Positions 18,464 through 27,163 of a stretch of 64,000 nucleotides of DNA are shown piece after piece. The notes beneath the pieces were generated by a model. The model made no database searches, was not told the DNA's origin, and saw only the letters and a program-made list of their open reading frames with translations. The translations under genes were made by a program, and so were the position numbers. How positions within the stretch are numbered: position 1 is the first letter of the stretch; each line of letters opens with the position of its first letter. Source of the DNA: Motilimonas sp. E26 (lineage in GTDB: Bacteria > Pseudomonadota > Gammaproteobacteria > Enterobacterales > CBDFNC01); assembly GCF_021278025.1 (NCBI RefSeq), contig NZ_JAIBHJ010000016.1:43493-107492 (forward strand). The letters run 5' to 3'.

Positions 18464-19576
18464 TCATTGGCTAGCTGATGAATAGCGAAACGCTCTTTTC
18501 TTATACTCTTCTAACTTAGCGGGATGAATACGCTTGTCAACAAGCTTAAAATCACCAGAAAAGACTTGCGGGATAAGTTTTGCTCGACCTTGAAGATCTA
18601 ACTTGATGGCTTCTGCCATTGCCACCCCATTATCATCATTCATGCGCATCACGGTCACATCTAGCTCACCAGACAAAATAGCATCTAACTCTTTGTCACC
18701 TCCCCCCCAACCATTAACGGCAATTTTATGGCCTTCAAATTGCGAGTCTCTCACTAATGCTGCGGTAATTCCAAACGCCACATCTGTTGAGCAAGCATAG
18801 ACAAAATCAACTTGCGGATGCTTCTTAAGCATGTCTCGAGTCGCCACAGCTGCGCCGTGTTTGGATGCATCCGAATAATGAGAATCAACCAATTGCGCAC
18901 CAGCGGCTTCTTGCATGCGAATAAAACTATCACCACGCATTTCACTCACATAACCAGGGCTACGATAAACCAAGCCATACTTTGCCTTGGGGTAATGTTG
19001 AGTAAAGTAGCCATGCAACAGTTTAGTGCCTTCAACATGGTCAAACCCCACGTACATAAAAGGGGGGTTGGCTTGCCACGCCTTATAGGGGGTCGTTATA
19101 TTTTGCAAAATGAGTTTCATTTTCTTTTGCTCAAGAACATGAGCAATCAAGTTAGCATGTTCTGATACGTCCAGAGTGAAAATCAAATAATCTGGTTGAT
19201 AGCGCTCGGCTTTTTCAATCAAGCGCTGTTGCTGTTCAACTGCAACCGTTGGCCGAGTGTAATGGTTATATATTTGATAGTGAATATTTAGCTCATCTAA
19301 GCGCGCGGTAAAAGAAGCAATGCTGCGGCGCCAATAGTCGGATACTTGGTGCCCAGGGTAAACCACAAAAATACGAATTTCTTTATCTTGCTCTACCGTC
19401 AACGGCTGGCTCTCTCCCTGCACTAATTGCTCAAAGTTACGGGAAAGCTCTACTTGCTGAGGGAAAGCCTGATAAAATTCATCAAGCGGCCAGTATTCAG
19501 ACGATGAATTGCTTTGAGCAAACCCGATTGAAGCAGTAAATAAGAATCCCGCAAGTAGCGAAAAAATGAGCTTCAT
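18464..19576 (-). CDS. luxP: Autoinducer-2 binding periplasmic protein
   Basis: A periplasmic sugar-binding-fold protein that in Vibrio binds the borate diester form of AI-2 and signals through LuxQ. Signal peptide at residues 1-20. All nine residues known to contact AI-2 in V. harveyi LuxP have counterparts: Q77, S79, W82 (HQVSDYW), N159 (LQNITTP), R214 (EMRGDSF), T264 and D265 (CSTDVAFG), W290 (NGWGGG), R311 (VMRMNDD). I chose the ATG at 19576 over a TTG six bases upstream. No luxQ, luxU or luxS lies in the window, so the partner kinase is elsewhere or absent. Confidence 0.9.
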   Translation of the reverse strand: MKLIFSLLAGFLFTASIGFAQSNSSSEYWPLDEFYQAFPQQVELSRNFEQLVQGESQPLTVEQDKEIRIFVVYPGHQVSDYWRRSIASFTARLDELNIHYQIYNHYTRPTVAVEQQQRLIEKAERYQPDYLIFTLDVSEHANLIAHVLEQKKMKLILQNITTPYKAWQANPPFMYVGFDHVEGTKLLHGYFTQHYPKAKYGLVYRSPGYVSEMRGDSFIRMQEAAGAQLVDSHYSDASKHGAAVATRDMLKKHPQVDFVYACSTDVAFGITAALVRDSQFEGHKIAVNGWGGGDKELDAILSGELDVTVMRMNDDNGVAMAEAIKLDLQGRAKLIPQVFSGDFKLVDKRIHPAKLEEYKKRAFRYSSASQ

Positions 19577-19692
19577 TGGCAAACAATCCTTATCTCATCA
19601 AGCCATATATCAACGGCGTAGAGTATAAGATAAATTAACCATAATTGCTTACCTAAGGCAGCCACTTTAAGCTAAACCGTTAATACACAAAA

Positions 19693-19719
19693 TAGGCTGT
19701 CGCTAACGCCGACAGCCTA
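19693..19719 (-). terminator. Probable terminator of the deacetylase gene
   Basis: Perfect 10-bp stem TAGGCTGTCG (19693-19702) with CGACAGCCTA (19710-19719) and a 7-base loop, followed on the minus strand by TTTTG. It separates the deacetylase transcript from luxP. Confidence 0.55.
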
Positions 19720-19853
19720 CTTGATTAAGTGTCATTGTAGTGGCTGAATTCTATTCAAAGTCTAAATGCTACTTTCTTGCCCAACAATCCCAACCATCAA
19801 TCGCTGAGACAATCTTAGCAAATGTTGTTCAGCTCTTAACCCTGATCTGCAAG

Positions 19854-21347
19854 CTACTTTGCCACTAAAATCACTTGTCCAAGATGCGGTTTAACATTGA
19901 CCAAGTATTGAGTTGCAGACACAGCTGTCACGCTAGGCTGCGCTTCATCTGCTGGCGCAACAAGGTAGCTAGCGGACACCCCAAGCACATCTTGGTCAGT
20001 ATTAATCACTAAAGTCAGCTCAGTCTCATCAGCAAGATACTTTTGACATTGTGCATCAGACAAATCAAAACTAACCACTAGGTTACCATTATACTGAGTG
20101 TCTGCTTGAGTGGTACAGCTGCGGCGCGACATACCATAACGAATAATATCACTGGCGCCAGCTACCCAAAGCTTACCGTCATCCACCAAAGATTTAACGT
20201 AATCTAAGTGACCTTGATAACGGGCTAGCGGCACCATTTCCCATGACGTATCTTCTACGCCGTGAAACGTGCGCAGTGCCCAACCCCCTTTGGCAATCGC
20301 GTCATCTACATAAGCACGTAAAATGTCATCACTGCCCTCATACACCGACCAAATGCCAGAATTAGTGAAGAGATCGTTTTTAATAAAGTATGGGTCAAAG
20401 GTGTTCGCATCATTCACGCCACGAGCTTGCCAATAGTTTACCGAACGCATACCGATTAAGTTTGGCTCCGCTTTTAATGCGGCAATAGAAGCTGGCGTCG
20501 CTTGATCTTCAGGGAAAGCATAAAACTCGACAGCAGCGGGTGCGTATTGCTCAATTTTTTTCTGAGCTTGGCTGATCTCAACTTCATCAGACCAAGTGTC
20601 ACCTACAGGGCTCACATGCATCCAAGAATGGTTAAATATTTCATGGCCGGCTGCGGCAAACTTCTCTACAGCTTGCCAATGATAGTCGGCGCAATTTCCC
20701 GCGATGACACCTACAGAGCCCTGCAAGCCACGCGCTTCTAGCTCAGGAACACCGTTATGAATAATGCCATCCGTAATATAGCCACAAAGATCATCGTGTT
20801 GAATGGTATAAGCAGCTTGAGCATTGTCTTTCCAAGTGGCCACCTGCGCCGATAACGCGGCCCCTTGCTCGGTTATAAACGCCCACACTTTCGCTGGTGG
20901 TTGCTCATTTTTAGTCCACCACTGTGCTTGGTAAATCTTTTTACCAACTAAAATAAAGCTACCTGCCGGATAAGGGGTTTCCGCTTGCCAAGCAAGCAGC
21001 TCGGGCTCTTCAGCAATCACTTGATGAGTTGCGCTGTCGCTGCAGCCATTAACATTGCATAGGGACACTTTTAGTAGGTTTTCACCCGGTAAAAATTGCG
21101 TTTGGCATGACGCAGACTGCTTACTGCTGCCCTTCGCAACCAGTTCACCCGAGCAAATTTCCTCGCCATTGTTAAGCAAGCGCCATTGCTGAGCATTTTC
21201 GCCCCACCACATATTCCAACTCACGGTATGTGTCTCATACACGCTGGTTTTAGTAGGTAATACATCGAGTTGTGCTGGGCTTGGCGCAGCCACTGCTGTG
21301 CCACATAAAATCGTCATTAGTCCTGCAAGATAAGTTAATTTAGCCAT
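19854..21347 (-). CDS. Chitin-oligosaccharide deacetylase-like polysaccharide deacetylase (CE4)
   Basis: Secreted enzyme expected to remove acetyl groups from chitin oligomers. Signal peptide 1-20. An Ig-like ChitinaseA_N type domain (about 25-112; VSWNMWW...LCNVNGCS) is followed by a CBM5/12 chitin-binding module (about 117-158, with AWQ...YPAGSFILVGKKIYQAQWW) and the CE4 deacetylase domain (about 165-400). Metal and base residues are visible as H184-D185-D186 and H240-S-x-x-H244. The C-terminal 90 residues are beta-rich and unassigned. SD GGAGG precedes the ATG. It lies 334 bp downstream of the GH18-LytTR gene on the same strand. Confidence 0.88.
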   Translation of the reverse strand: MAKLTYLAGLMTILCGTAVAAPSPAQLDVLPTKTSVYETHTVSWNMWWGENAQQWRLLNNGEEICSGELVAKGSSKQSASCQTQFLPGENLLKVSLCNVNGCSDSATHQVIAEEPELLAWQAETPYPAGSFILVGKKIYQAQWWTKNEQPPAKVWAFITEQGAALSAQVATWKDNAQAAYTIQHDDLCGYITDGIIHNGVPELEARGLQGSVGVIAGNCADYHWQAVEKFAAAGHEIFNHSWMHVSPVGDTWSDEVEISQAQKKIEQYAPAAVEFYAFPEDQATPASIAALKAEPNLIGMRSVNYWQARGVNDANTFDPYFIKNDLFTNSGIWSVYEGSDDILRAYVDDAIAKGGWALRTFHGVEDTSWEMVPLARYQGHLDYVKSLVDDGKLWVAGASDIIRYGMSRRSCTTQADTQYNGNLVVSFDLSDAQCQKYLADETELTLVINTDQDVLGVSASYLVAPADEAQPSVTAVSATQYLVNVKPHLGQVILVAK

Positions 21348-21511
21348 AGTTCCTCCGTGTGAATGGCGTTAAAGCCCTTTCATCATGCCGTAAAAATCCC
21401 ACCAAACTAGGCCTTCACCTTCCGAGCTTCACCAATGACCAAGAAGAAACAACAAAAAAGTTAACAATCAAACGCTTACATGCAATCGAACATAGCTTTT
21501 ATTACACCAAA

Positions 21512-21552
21512 TACGCAGTTGCTAGGTTATCGGTTTAAAACATCCCTGCGTA
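21512..21552. promoter_or_regulatory. Inverted repeat upstream of the deacetylase gene
   Basis: TACGCAG at 21512-21518 and CTGCGTA at 21546-21552, separated by 27 bases, lie 165-205 bp before the deacetylase start in the 334-bp gap between it and the GH18-LytTR gene. It could be an operator. The rest of the gap is AT-rich with no other visible feature. Confidence 0.3.
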
Positions 21553-21681
21553 CTATTTACTAGAGCAGCTTTATCTGCCAAATATAATTAAAACATTCAC
21601 CAAAAACACTCAAAAAACAAAATTTAAACAATAATAACAACAACTTAATATCAATCAAGTTAGTCTGTAAACATCACCAAA

Positions 21682-23772
21682 TTACGCACTTTTATTCCAC
21701 CAATGAGGAAATAGCTCTTGGATCCATTGCAAATAGCTTTTAGAAACGGGCACCACCTCACCGCAGTCTAAACGTAATTGCCACTTACCTTTTTGCAGTT
21801 TTTCTAAGCAGACAACTCGATTAGGATTAACCAGCCAAGAACGATGTACTTGTAGCAGAGTTTGATTGTCAAAATATAATTTAATACCTGTCAATCTTAA
21901 TAAAATATAACTCGGCTCGGCTTGGCCATCCAAATACAAACCACTGTAGCCACGCTCGGCCTTGATATACCTTAATTTGTCTTTGCTTTGCGCAATTGCG
22001 TGTAACTCACCTAACAATTGTGGCTGGCGACATAGCTGCATTAAATACTGTCGACATTGACCTAATTGATCTGTTAATTGGCGATAATGCCCTTCGTGAT
22101 TGTGTTCAGGACTCACTTGCAGCTGCAGCACACAGGCGTCCAAATCATCGAGTAGCAACTGAATAGACTGGCTATCTTCACCATGCTGCGGATCATCGCT
22201 GGCCGCAAGTTGCCGTTCGCCCTGATATACACTGGCCGACTTCACCCCCGGTTGACGGGAAAACCAACTGACCAACTCTTGATGCAAAGCCTCAACACTG
22301 CGGCTCTGCTGCCACACAGGTAAAATATCTCGAGCAGGCTCAGCACTAGGCGCAATAGCTAACGCTTGTTGCTGCCACGACTGCAGCTTTTGCACCATTT
22401 GTTGCATAGGCTCAGGGACATCTTGATAGCTGTGCGCTCCCTGTTCGAGTAAAGACACTAAATCAGGCAAGCTAATCGGTACTTCTTGTTTAGCTGGCTT
22501 AAATTTACGATAAGCCATTAGTAGAGAAAGCAATATGGCCAGAGCAATGAAGCCAGCTATTAGCCATTGTCGGCTGTCAATCCAAAGGCTTTGCCAAGGT
22601 GCATCAAACTGATGGATCTGCCGCAACACGCTATCCGAACCAGAGGCATCACCGGACAAGGTCCATAACGCAGTGCCTGCCAGCCTTTGTTGCTGAGCAA
22701 AATTCAACTTGGCATCAATTCCTTTCGGGCTATCATAAGATAGCCAAATCTGTTGTTCTGGGTGATACAACCAAGCCGTCTTTGCTTGTTCATCAAAACC
22801 TTGCTGCCATGAAGGATCTTTAGCAAAACGCTGAATATCTTGCTGCGCAAAGACACCACTAGCACCAGTCTGTTCATTATCCCAAGTACCTAATGGTACG
22901 CCTTTGGTTGACTGACCGACTCCCGGTATAGCCACTCCTTGCCAACTAGTACCTTGACTTGCAAGCATTAGAACTAATTTGTCACTTTGCCCACCTAATG
23001 CATTAAAACGAGTAATCGCAGCGGCTACACTTACCTCTCCAGCTGGCGCATTTAATGGCACATAATGACCGGTTTTGTCATTCCAGCTGCCATGAAAATC
23101 AATACTTAATAAGCTAATAAAGTCGACATACTGTTGCATTTCCGGCAGCGGCCAATGCTCCATCATTTGATCATCGGCACTCAAGGTCACACTCAAGCCA
23201 TATTCTTGACCCGTTTCTCTTGTTAACCGCTGTAGCGCAGCACGCGTGGCCTTAATTAACGTAAAGTATTGTTCGCGCTGCTCCCAATAGGCTGGCTGAC
23301 CACGATACGCCATCACCGGCGTGCGCCAGTCTAGCTCAATGCCATTAAAGCCATGTTCGCGCACAAAATTTGCAGCACTGCGAGCAAAGGTGTCAGGATC
23401 ACGCGCAGCATTGGCAAAATACTTGGAATAACTCCACCCACCAATGGCGATGAAGGTTTTGATATGAGGATAAGCTTGTTGCATTTGCCGCAACTGGTTA
23501 TAACTGCCGCGCTTGCCACCTAACGGGGAATCGTTTTCATAAATACGATCAACATCAGCGTATTTATCCCCTAATGCTACCTCACCTTGCTCAGTGATAT
23601 TGGCGTATGCATAAATCACATGAGTTAAGCGTTCGACAGGAATATCAGCAACGTGATAAGACTGGCTATAAGTAGCCCAAAATGGAAAATAACCGGCTCG
23701 GATCGGCTCAGCGAAAGCCGAATATGATCCACATAAACACAGCCAAACTAAGCTGGTAAAAAACAATTTCAT
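21682..23772 (-). CDS. GH18 pseudo-chitinase - transmembrane - LytTR regulator
   Basis: Numbering from the ATG at 23772 (SD AAAGGA 8 bases upstream; 696 aa). Signal peptide 1-21; GH18 domain about 22-390; membrane helix 403-421 (WLIAGFIALAILLSLLMAY) followed by positive RKFK; cytoplasmic linker 422-598; LytTR DNA-binding domain about 600-687 (LRYIKAE..., VHRSWLVNPNRV, VPVSKSYL). In GH18 the motif DGxDxDxE reads NGIELDWR, with catalytic Glu replaced by R150. MxYD reads LSID (222-225), losing the Tyr. The barrel landmarks GGWSYS and the substrate Trp in ALWTLSGD (W370) persist. It probably binds rather than cuts chito-oligomers and signals directly to DNA. It lies upstream of a chitin-oligosaccharide deacetylase. 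Confidence 0.9.
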   Translation of the reverse strand: MKLFFTSLVWLCLCGSYSAFAEPIRAGYFPFWATYSQSYHVADIPVERLTHVIYAYANITEQGEVALGDKYADVDRIYENDSPLGGKRGSYNQLRQMQQAYPHIKTFIAIGGWSYSKYFANAARDPDTFARSAANFVREHGFNGIELDWRTPVMAYRGQPAYWEQREQYFTLIKATRAALQRLTRETGQEYGLSVTLSADDQMMEHWPLPEMQQYVDFISLLSIDFHGSWNDKTGHYVPLNAPAGEVSVAAAITRFNALGGQSDKLVLMLASQGTSWQGVAIPGVGQSTKGVPLGTWDNEQTGASGVFAQQDIQRFAKDPSWQQGFDEQAKTAWLYHPEQQIWLSYDSPKGIDAKLNFAQQQRLAGTALWTLSGDASGSDSVLRQIHQFDAPWQSLWIDSRQWLIAGFIALAILLSLLMAYRKFKPAKQEVPISLPDLVSLLEQGAHSYQDVPEPMQQMVQKLQSWQQQALAIAPSAEPARDILPVWQQSRSVEALHQELVSWFSRQPGVKSASVYQGERQLAASDDPQHGEDSQSIQLLLDDLDACVLQLQVSPEHNHEGHYRQLTDQLGQCRQYLMQLCRQPQLLGELHAIAQSKDKLRYIKAERGYSGLYLDGQAEPSYILLRLTGIKLYFDNQTLLQVHRSWLVNPNRVVCLEKLQKGKWQLRLDCGEVVPVSKSYLQWIQELFPHWWNKSA

Positions 23773-24191
23773 AGCTGCAATCCTTTGCTGCAATAAAAAC
23801 ATGATAACTGGGTAAACCCTTTACCCACTGCATACCGAGCCAAGCAACCTAGCCAACCCAATGTCAGACTCGACAATATACCCTGAACCGAACAACAAAA
23901 GGACAGCAAAGCTCACAAAGTCCTAGTGAGTCGGCATTAGTCAAAAATAATTGCCACAAAACTTAACCAGTGATGTGATTTCGAGCGATAACCTCAAAAA
24001 TATATTTCCACGAGATACAAAGAGCAGAATTACGATGAAAAACCGCTTTATCGACGTAAATATTTATTGCTAAAAAGAACGGAAATGTACTAATTTTGCT
24101 TACAGATAACGAGACCCCTAGATCAGCACATTTGGATAAGATCTAGGCCATATATTTTTGCCTATTTTCATTTTTTACCGGGATTTAAAAC
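23773..24191. other. Gene-free divergent intergenic region
   Basis: About 420 bp between the GH18-LytTR gene and the hypothetical at 24192, AT-rich, with no ORF or repeat family copy. It must hold both promoters. The only clear symmetry is the 24117-24147 inverted repeat listed separately. Confidence 0.4.
24117..24147. promoter_or_regulatory. Perfect inverted repeat upstream of 24192 gene
   Basis: CCTAGATC (24117-24124) and GATCTAGG (24140-24147) are perfect 8-bp arms separated by 15 bases. The right arm ends about 45 bp before the ATG. It may be an operator or a hairpin in the leader; no regulator can be named. Confidence 0.35.
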
Positions 24192-24590
24192 ATGATTGAA
24201 CAATTTTTGGGTGACTGGCAGTTACTACCCGAACGAGCCGACATTGAGTTTGGCAGCCCCCCAGTTAGTGGGCACTGTTTAATAAGTGAAGAAGACGATA
24301 CCTTGGTTATTTCATTTTTTAGCAAAAATGAACGTGACGTAGAAAAAAAGCACCATTATGAACAGATACCCGATGGTAAATTCCGCCCTTATACTGGTAA
24401 AGGGTCAGGTGACGAGGATTGTTTGGAGCTAAAAAAACCTCATTTATTAGAGGCAATTATCCTAAAAGACTCAGACGTATTTTTTAGTAAAACCTTAGAG
24501 ATCAAACCCGATGGCTGCTTAAAACTAGTAATGACTAGCGCCTTACCTAGCCACGAACTAGTATCCAATACCTACTACTTTGAAAAATAA
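24192..24590 (+). CDS. Hypothetical protein, lipocalin-like pattern
   Basis: A soluble 132-aa protein with a run of predicted beta strands and no signal peptide. It begins MIEQFLGDWQLLPER, an opening reminiscent of small lipocalin-like proteins that start with a G-x-W strand. That similarity is a pattern impression only. CGGGA lies upstream of the ATG. Isolated single gene. Function unknown. Confidence 0.55.
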   Translation: MIEQFLGDWQLLPERADIEFGSPPVSGHCLISEEDDTLVISFFSKNERDVEKKHHYEQIPDGKFRPYTGKGSGDEDCLELKKPHLLEAIILKDSDVFFSKTLEIKPDGCLKLVMTSALPSHELVSNTYYFEK

Positions 24591-24820
24591 ATACGTTTAA
24601 ATTTAAACCGATGTTTTCTATATCAAATCGGTGGGGCTAGCGTAGAGTTAGCCCACTTTTACCGCAGCATGCTCTCTATCACTCATAGGGGCCACAAAAT
24701 TAGCAACACTTGCCGCCATATCCGTTCCCTTCATATCACCTATATGTCCATAAACACCATAAGCCACTTTCAGAAATTCTAAGCGGTTGCTAGAATCGCG
24801 TTTTTTGGAGGCATTTAGCA

Positions 24821-25531
24821 ATGAACAAGAGTTTAGTGACCAACCTATTAGCTTTAGTAGCCCTTGCTGCAGGCTATTGGCTAGACCAACCCGTACTATT
24901 ATTTGCTGGCTTATTTGCTTTCTCTGGCGCCATTACCAACTGGCTTGCCATTCACATGCTCTTTGAGAAAGTACCAGGCTTATATGGCTCAGGCGTGATC
25001 CCCGCGCGCTTTGAAGATTTTAAATTAGGCATTAAAAGCCTAATGATGGAGCAGTTTTTTACGACAGAAAATATCGACCGATTTCTCAGCCAAGAAATGA
25101 ACAGTGCGGCCTCAATAGACTTAAAGCCCGTGATTGATGAAATCGACTTAGAGCCGAGTTTTAATGGCTTAGTTGAAGTGATTTTGAACTCACAATTTGG
25201 TGCGATGTTAGCCATGATGGGCGGCCAAGAAGCACTAGAGCCACTTAAACAACCATTTATTGAAAAGATGAAACAGTCAATGTTGGACATTAGCCAACAA
25301 GACGAGTTTAAGCAAAACTTAAAATCCCAACTTGAACAGCCCGACATGCTCAATGATATTCGCGCCAATGTCGACAGCATTATTGACCAACGTTTGAGCG
25401 AGCTCACGCCGCGATTAGTCAAAGAGATTATTCAGAAGATGATCCGTGAACATTTGGGCTGGTTAGTCGTATGGGGCGGTGTCTTCGGCGGGGTGATAGG
25501 TGTCATTTCAGCACTGATCAGCTTAAACTAA
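24821..25531 (+). CDS. DUF445 family membrane protein
   Basis: Two N-terminal hydrophobic segments with GAITNWLAIHMLFEKVPGLYGSGVIPARFEDFK, the hallmark GA-x-TNW-A-x-xMLF region of DUF445 (YjiN-related). A helical soluble middle and a C-terminal hydrophobic helix with a Gly-rich stretch (VVWGGVFGGVIGVISAL) follow. 236 aa, the short form. GGAGG precedes the ATG. Role unknown for the family; inner membrane location inferred. Confidence 0.85.
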   Translation: MNKSLVTNLLALVALAAGYWLDQPVLLFAGLFAFSGAITNWLAIHMLFEKVPGLYGSGVIPARFEDFKLGIKSLMMEQFFTTENIDRFLSQEMNSAASIDLKPVIDEIDLEPSFNGLVEVILNSQFGAMLAMMGGQEALEPLKQPFIEKMKQSMLDISQQDEFKQNLKSQLEQPDMLNDIRANVDSIIDQRLSELTPRLVKEIIQKMIREHLGWLVVWGGVFGGVIGVISALISLN

Positions 25532-25603
25532 ATAACCCGAGTTCTGGATAAGAAAAATATATTCTATCCGCTTGTCGTTGCCCTAAGCAAAACTGAGGTT
25601 AAA
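25532..25603. repeat. Palindromic repeat, family C
   Basis: TAACCCGAGTTCTGGATA at the left end and TAAGCAAAACTGAGGTTA at the right end form imperfect inverted repeats (about 13 of 18). Both arms also occur in the composite element at 17445-17672. It lies directly after the DUF445 stop codon. Confidence 0.6.
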
Positions 25604-25690
25604 TATCATCGACATAAGGTGCAACTATTGCGTGCACCTTATTGATCATCTTAACTTCAGCTTACTTGAAGCTTCTATTACCCACCCAAT

Positions 25691-25712
25691 AGTGGGCGTT
25701 TTTCCGCCCAGT
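25691..25712 (-). terminator. Possible trpB terminator
   Basis: TGGGCG at 25693-25698 pairs with CGCCCA at 25705-25710 over a 6-base A/T loop, just downstream of the trpB stop. The following T-run is poor, so this is tentative. Confidence 0.3.
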
Positions 25713-25723
25713 GTCTTATCTTG

Positions 25724-26947
25724 CTAGCTCAGCAACGAATCAATACCATATTGAGACCCGTATTGTTCCACGACAAAATCAATGTCTTTATCACCACGAC
25801 CCGATAGGTTCACCAAAATCGAGCCTTTCTCTCCTTGCTGTGCCAGCTTAATGGCGTGCGCAATGGCATGAGACGATTCAATAGCAGGAATAATGCCTTC
25901 CATACGTGACAATTCAAAAAAAGCATCAATGGCCTCTTTATCATTGATATGTGCATAATTTGCACGACCAGACTCTTTTAAGAATGCATGTTGTGGCCCA
26001 ACCGACGGGTAGTCTAAGCCACTTGCAACCGAGTAAACCTGTTGCGGTTCGCCTTCACTGTCTTTAAGCATGTAAGACTTAAAGCCATGCATAATGCCCG
26101 GCTCACCCAAGGTTAAAGTAGCCGCATGTTCACCTGGGTCTAAGCTACGACCCGATGGCTCAACACCATATAAAGTAACGTCTTTATCTTCTAAAAATGC
26201 ACTAAACAAGCCCATCGCATTAGAGCCACCGCCGACACACGCGACTAAATTGTCAGGCAATTTACCTGTCATTTGTTGAAATTGCTCACGCGCTTCATTA
26301 CCAATAATTGATTGGAAGTCACGCACCATCGCAGGGAATGGGTGCGGACCCACGACTGAGCCAATGGCATAAATTTGTGTGATCGGGTCTTTCATATAAG
26401 CTTCAAACGCCGCATCAACCGCTTCTTTTAAGGTTTTTCTGCCATGAGTCGCAGGGATCACCCGTGCCCCGAGAATGCGCATGCGCACTACGTTTGGGTG
26501 CTCTTTTTTAATATCTACTTCACCCATGTATATATCACACTCAAGCCCAACTAACGCCGCCGCCGTTGCTAGGGCCACGCCATGTTGACCAGCCCCCGTC
26601 TCCGCAATCAGCTTCTTTTTGCCCATTTTTTTCGCCAGCAGCGCTTCACCTAAACAATGGTTAATTTTATGGGCGCCAGTGTGGTTAAGGTCCTCACGCT
26701 TTAAATAAATATCGGTGCCGTATTTTTCTGATAAATTTTGTGCATGAAAAATAGGACTAGGTCGGCCTACAAAATGTTTATATAGCCGGGCAAGCTCGGC
26801 GCGATATTCAGGATCATTTTTACATTGATCATAAGCGGCACTGATTTGGTCCATGATTTTTTGTAGCTCTTCGGGAATAAAACTACCGCCAAATTCACCA
26901 AAATAGCCCTGCGCGTTAGGCTCTGGATGTTGAAAGGTATTTTCCAT
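25724..26947 (-). CDS. trpB: Tryptophan synthase beta chain (stand-alone)
   Basis: Condenses indole with serine to tryptophan. Numbering from the ATG at 26947: the PLP lysine is K94 in [11 protein letters not shown], the catalytic Glu is E116 in AETGAGQHG, and the phosphate loop is [15 protein letters not shown] near the end is also canonical. The upstream ATG at 26956 lies too close to its AAGGA. Length is normal (407). It is unusual that no trpA or other trp gene is adjacent: neighbours are DUF445 and a UDG-like gene. It may be a second copy used for indole salvage, or the trp genes may be dispersed. Confidence 0.93.
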   Translation of the reverse strand: MENTFQHPEPNAQGYFGEFGGSFIPEELQKIMDQISAAYDQCKNDPEYRAELARLYKHFVGRPSPIFHAQNLSEKYGTDIYLKREDLNHTGAHKINHCLGEALLAKKMGKKKLIAETGAGQHGVALATAAALVGLECDIYMGEVDIKKEHPNVVRMRILGARVIPATHGRKTLKEAVDAAFEAYMKDPITQIYAIGSVVGPHPFPAMVRDFQSIIGNEAREQFQQMTGKLPDNLVACVGGGSNAMGLFSAFLEDKDVTLYGVEPSGRSLDPGEHAATLTLGEPGIMHGFKSYMLKDSEGEPQQVYSVASGLDYPSVGPQHAFLKESGRANYAHINDKEAIDAFFELSRMEGIIPAIESSHAIAHAIKLAQQGEKGSILVNLSGRGDKDIDFVVEQYGSQYGIDSLLS

Positions 26948-27102
26948 TTTCGTCATGTCCTTATTTTCAAGAGAGGTATCTTTTTATAACGACAAAACCA
27001 CAATAAATGTATGGCTACAGTGAAGATCTGTTAGCTCGGGCATACTTTCATGGGGCGAAATGATGGAGTTAGCGATAAAACAAGCCTCGCTTATGGGGCC
27101 TC

Positions 27103-27154
27103 ATATAACCAATCAACTTGAGAAACATGTTTCAAGCATCTCCAGGTTGATGAC
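27103..27154. repeat. Palindromic repeat, family D copy (degenerate)
   Basis: AACCAATCAACTTGAGAAAC...GCATCTCCAGGTTGAT: the same arms as the perfect copy at 46911-46964 but decayed at the outer ends. A 12-bp palindrome GAAACATGTTTC (27122-27133) sits at the centre. It lies between the trpB start and the end of the UDG-like gene. Confidence 0.6.
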
Positions 27155-27163
27155 ATAGATGGA

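Noticed and set aside
24952..25422. 156-codon ORF on the minus strand
   Set aside because: Antisense to DUF445; Ser/Ile-rich shadow protein with no ribosome site of note.
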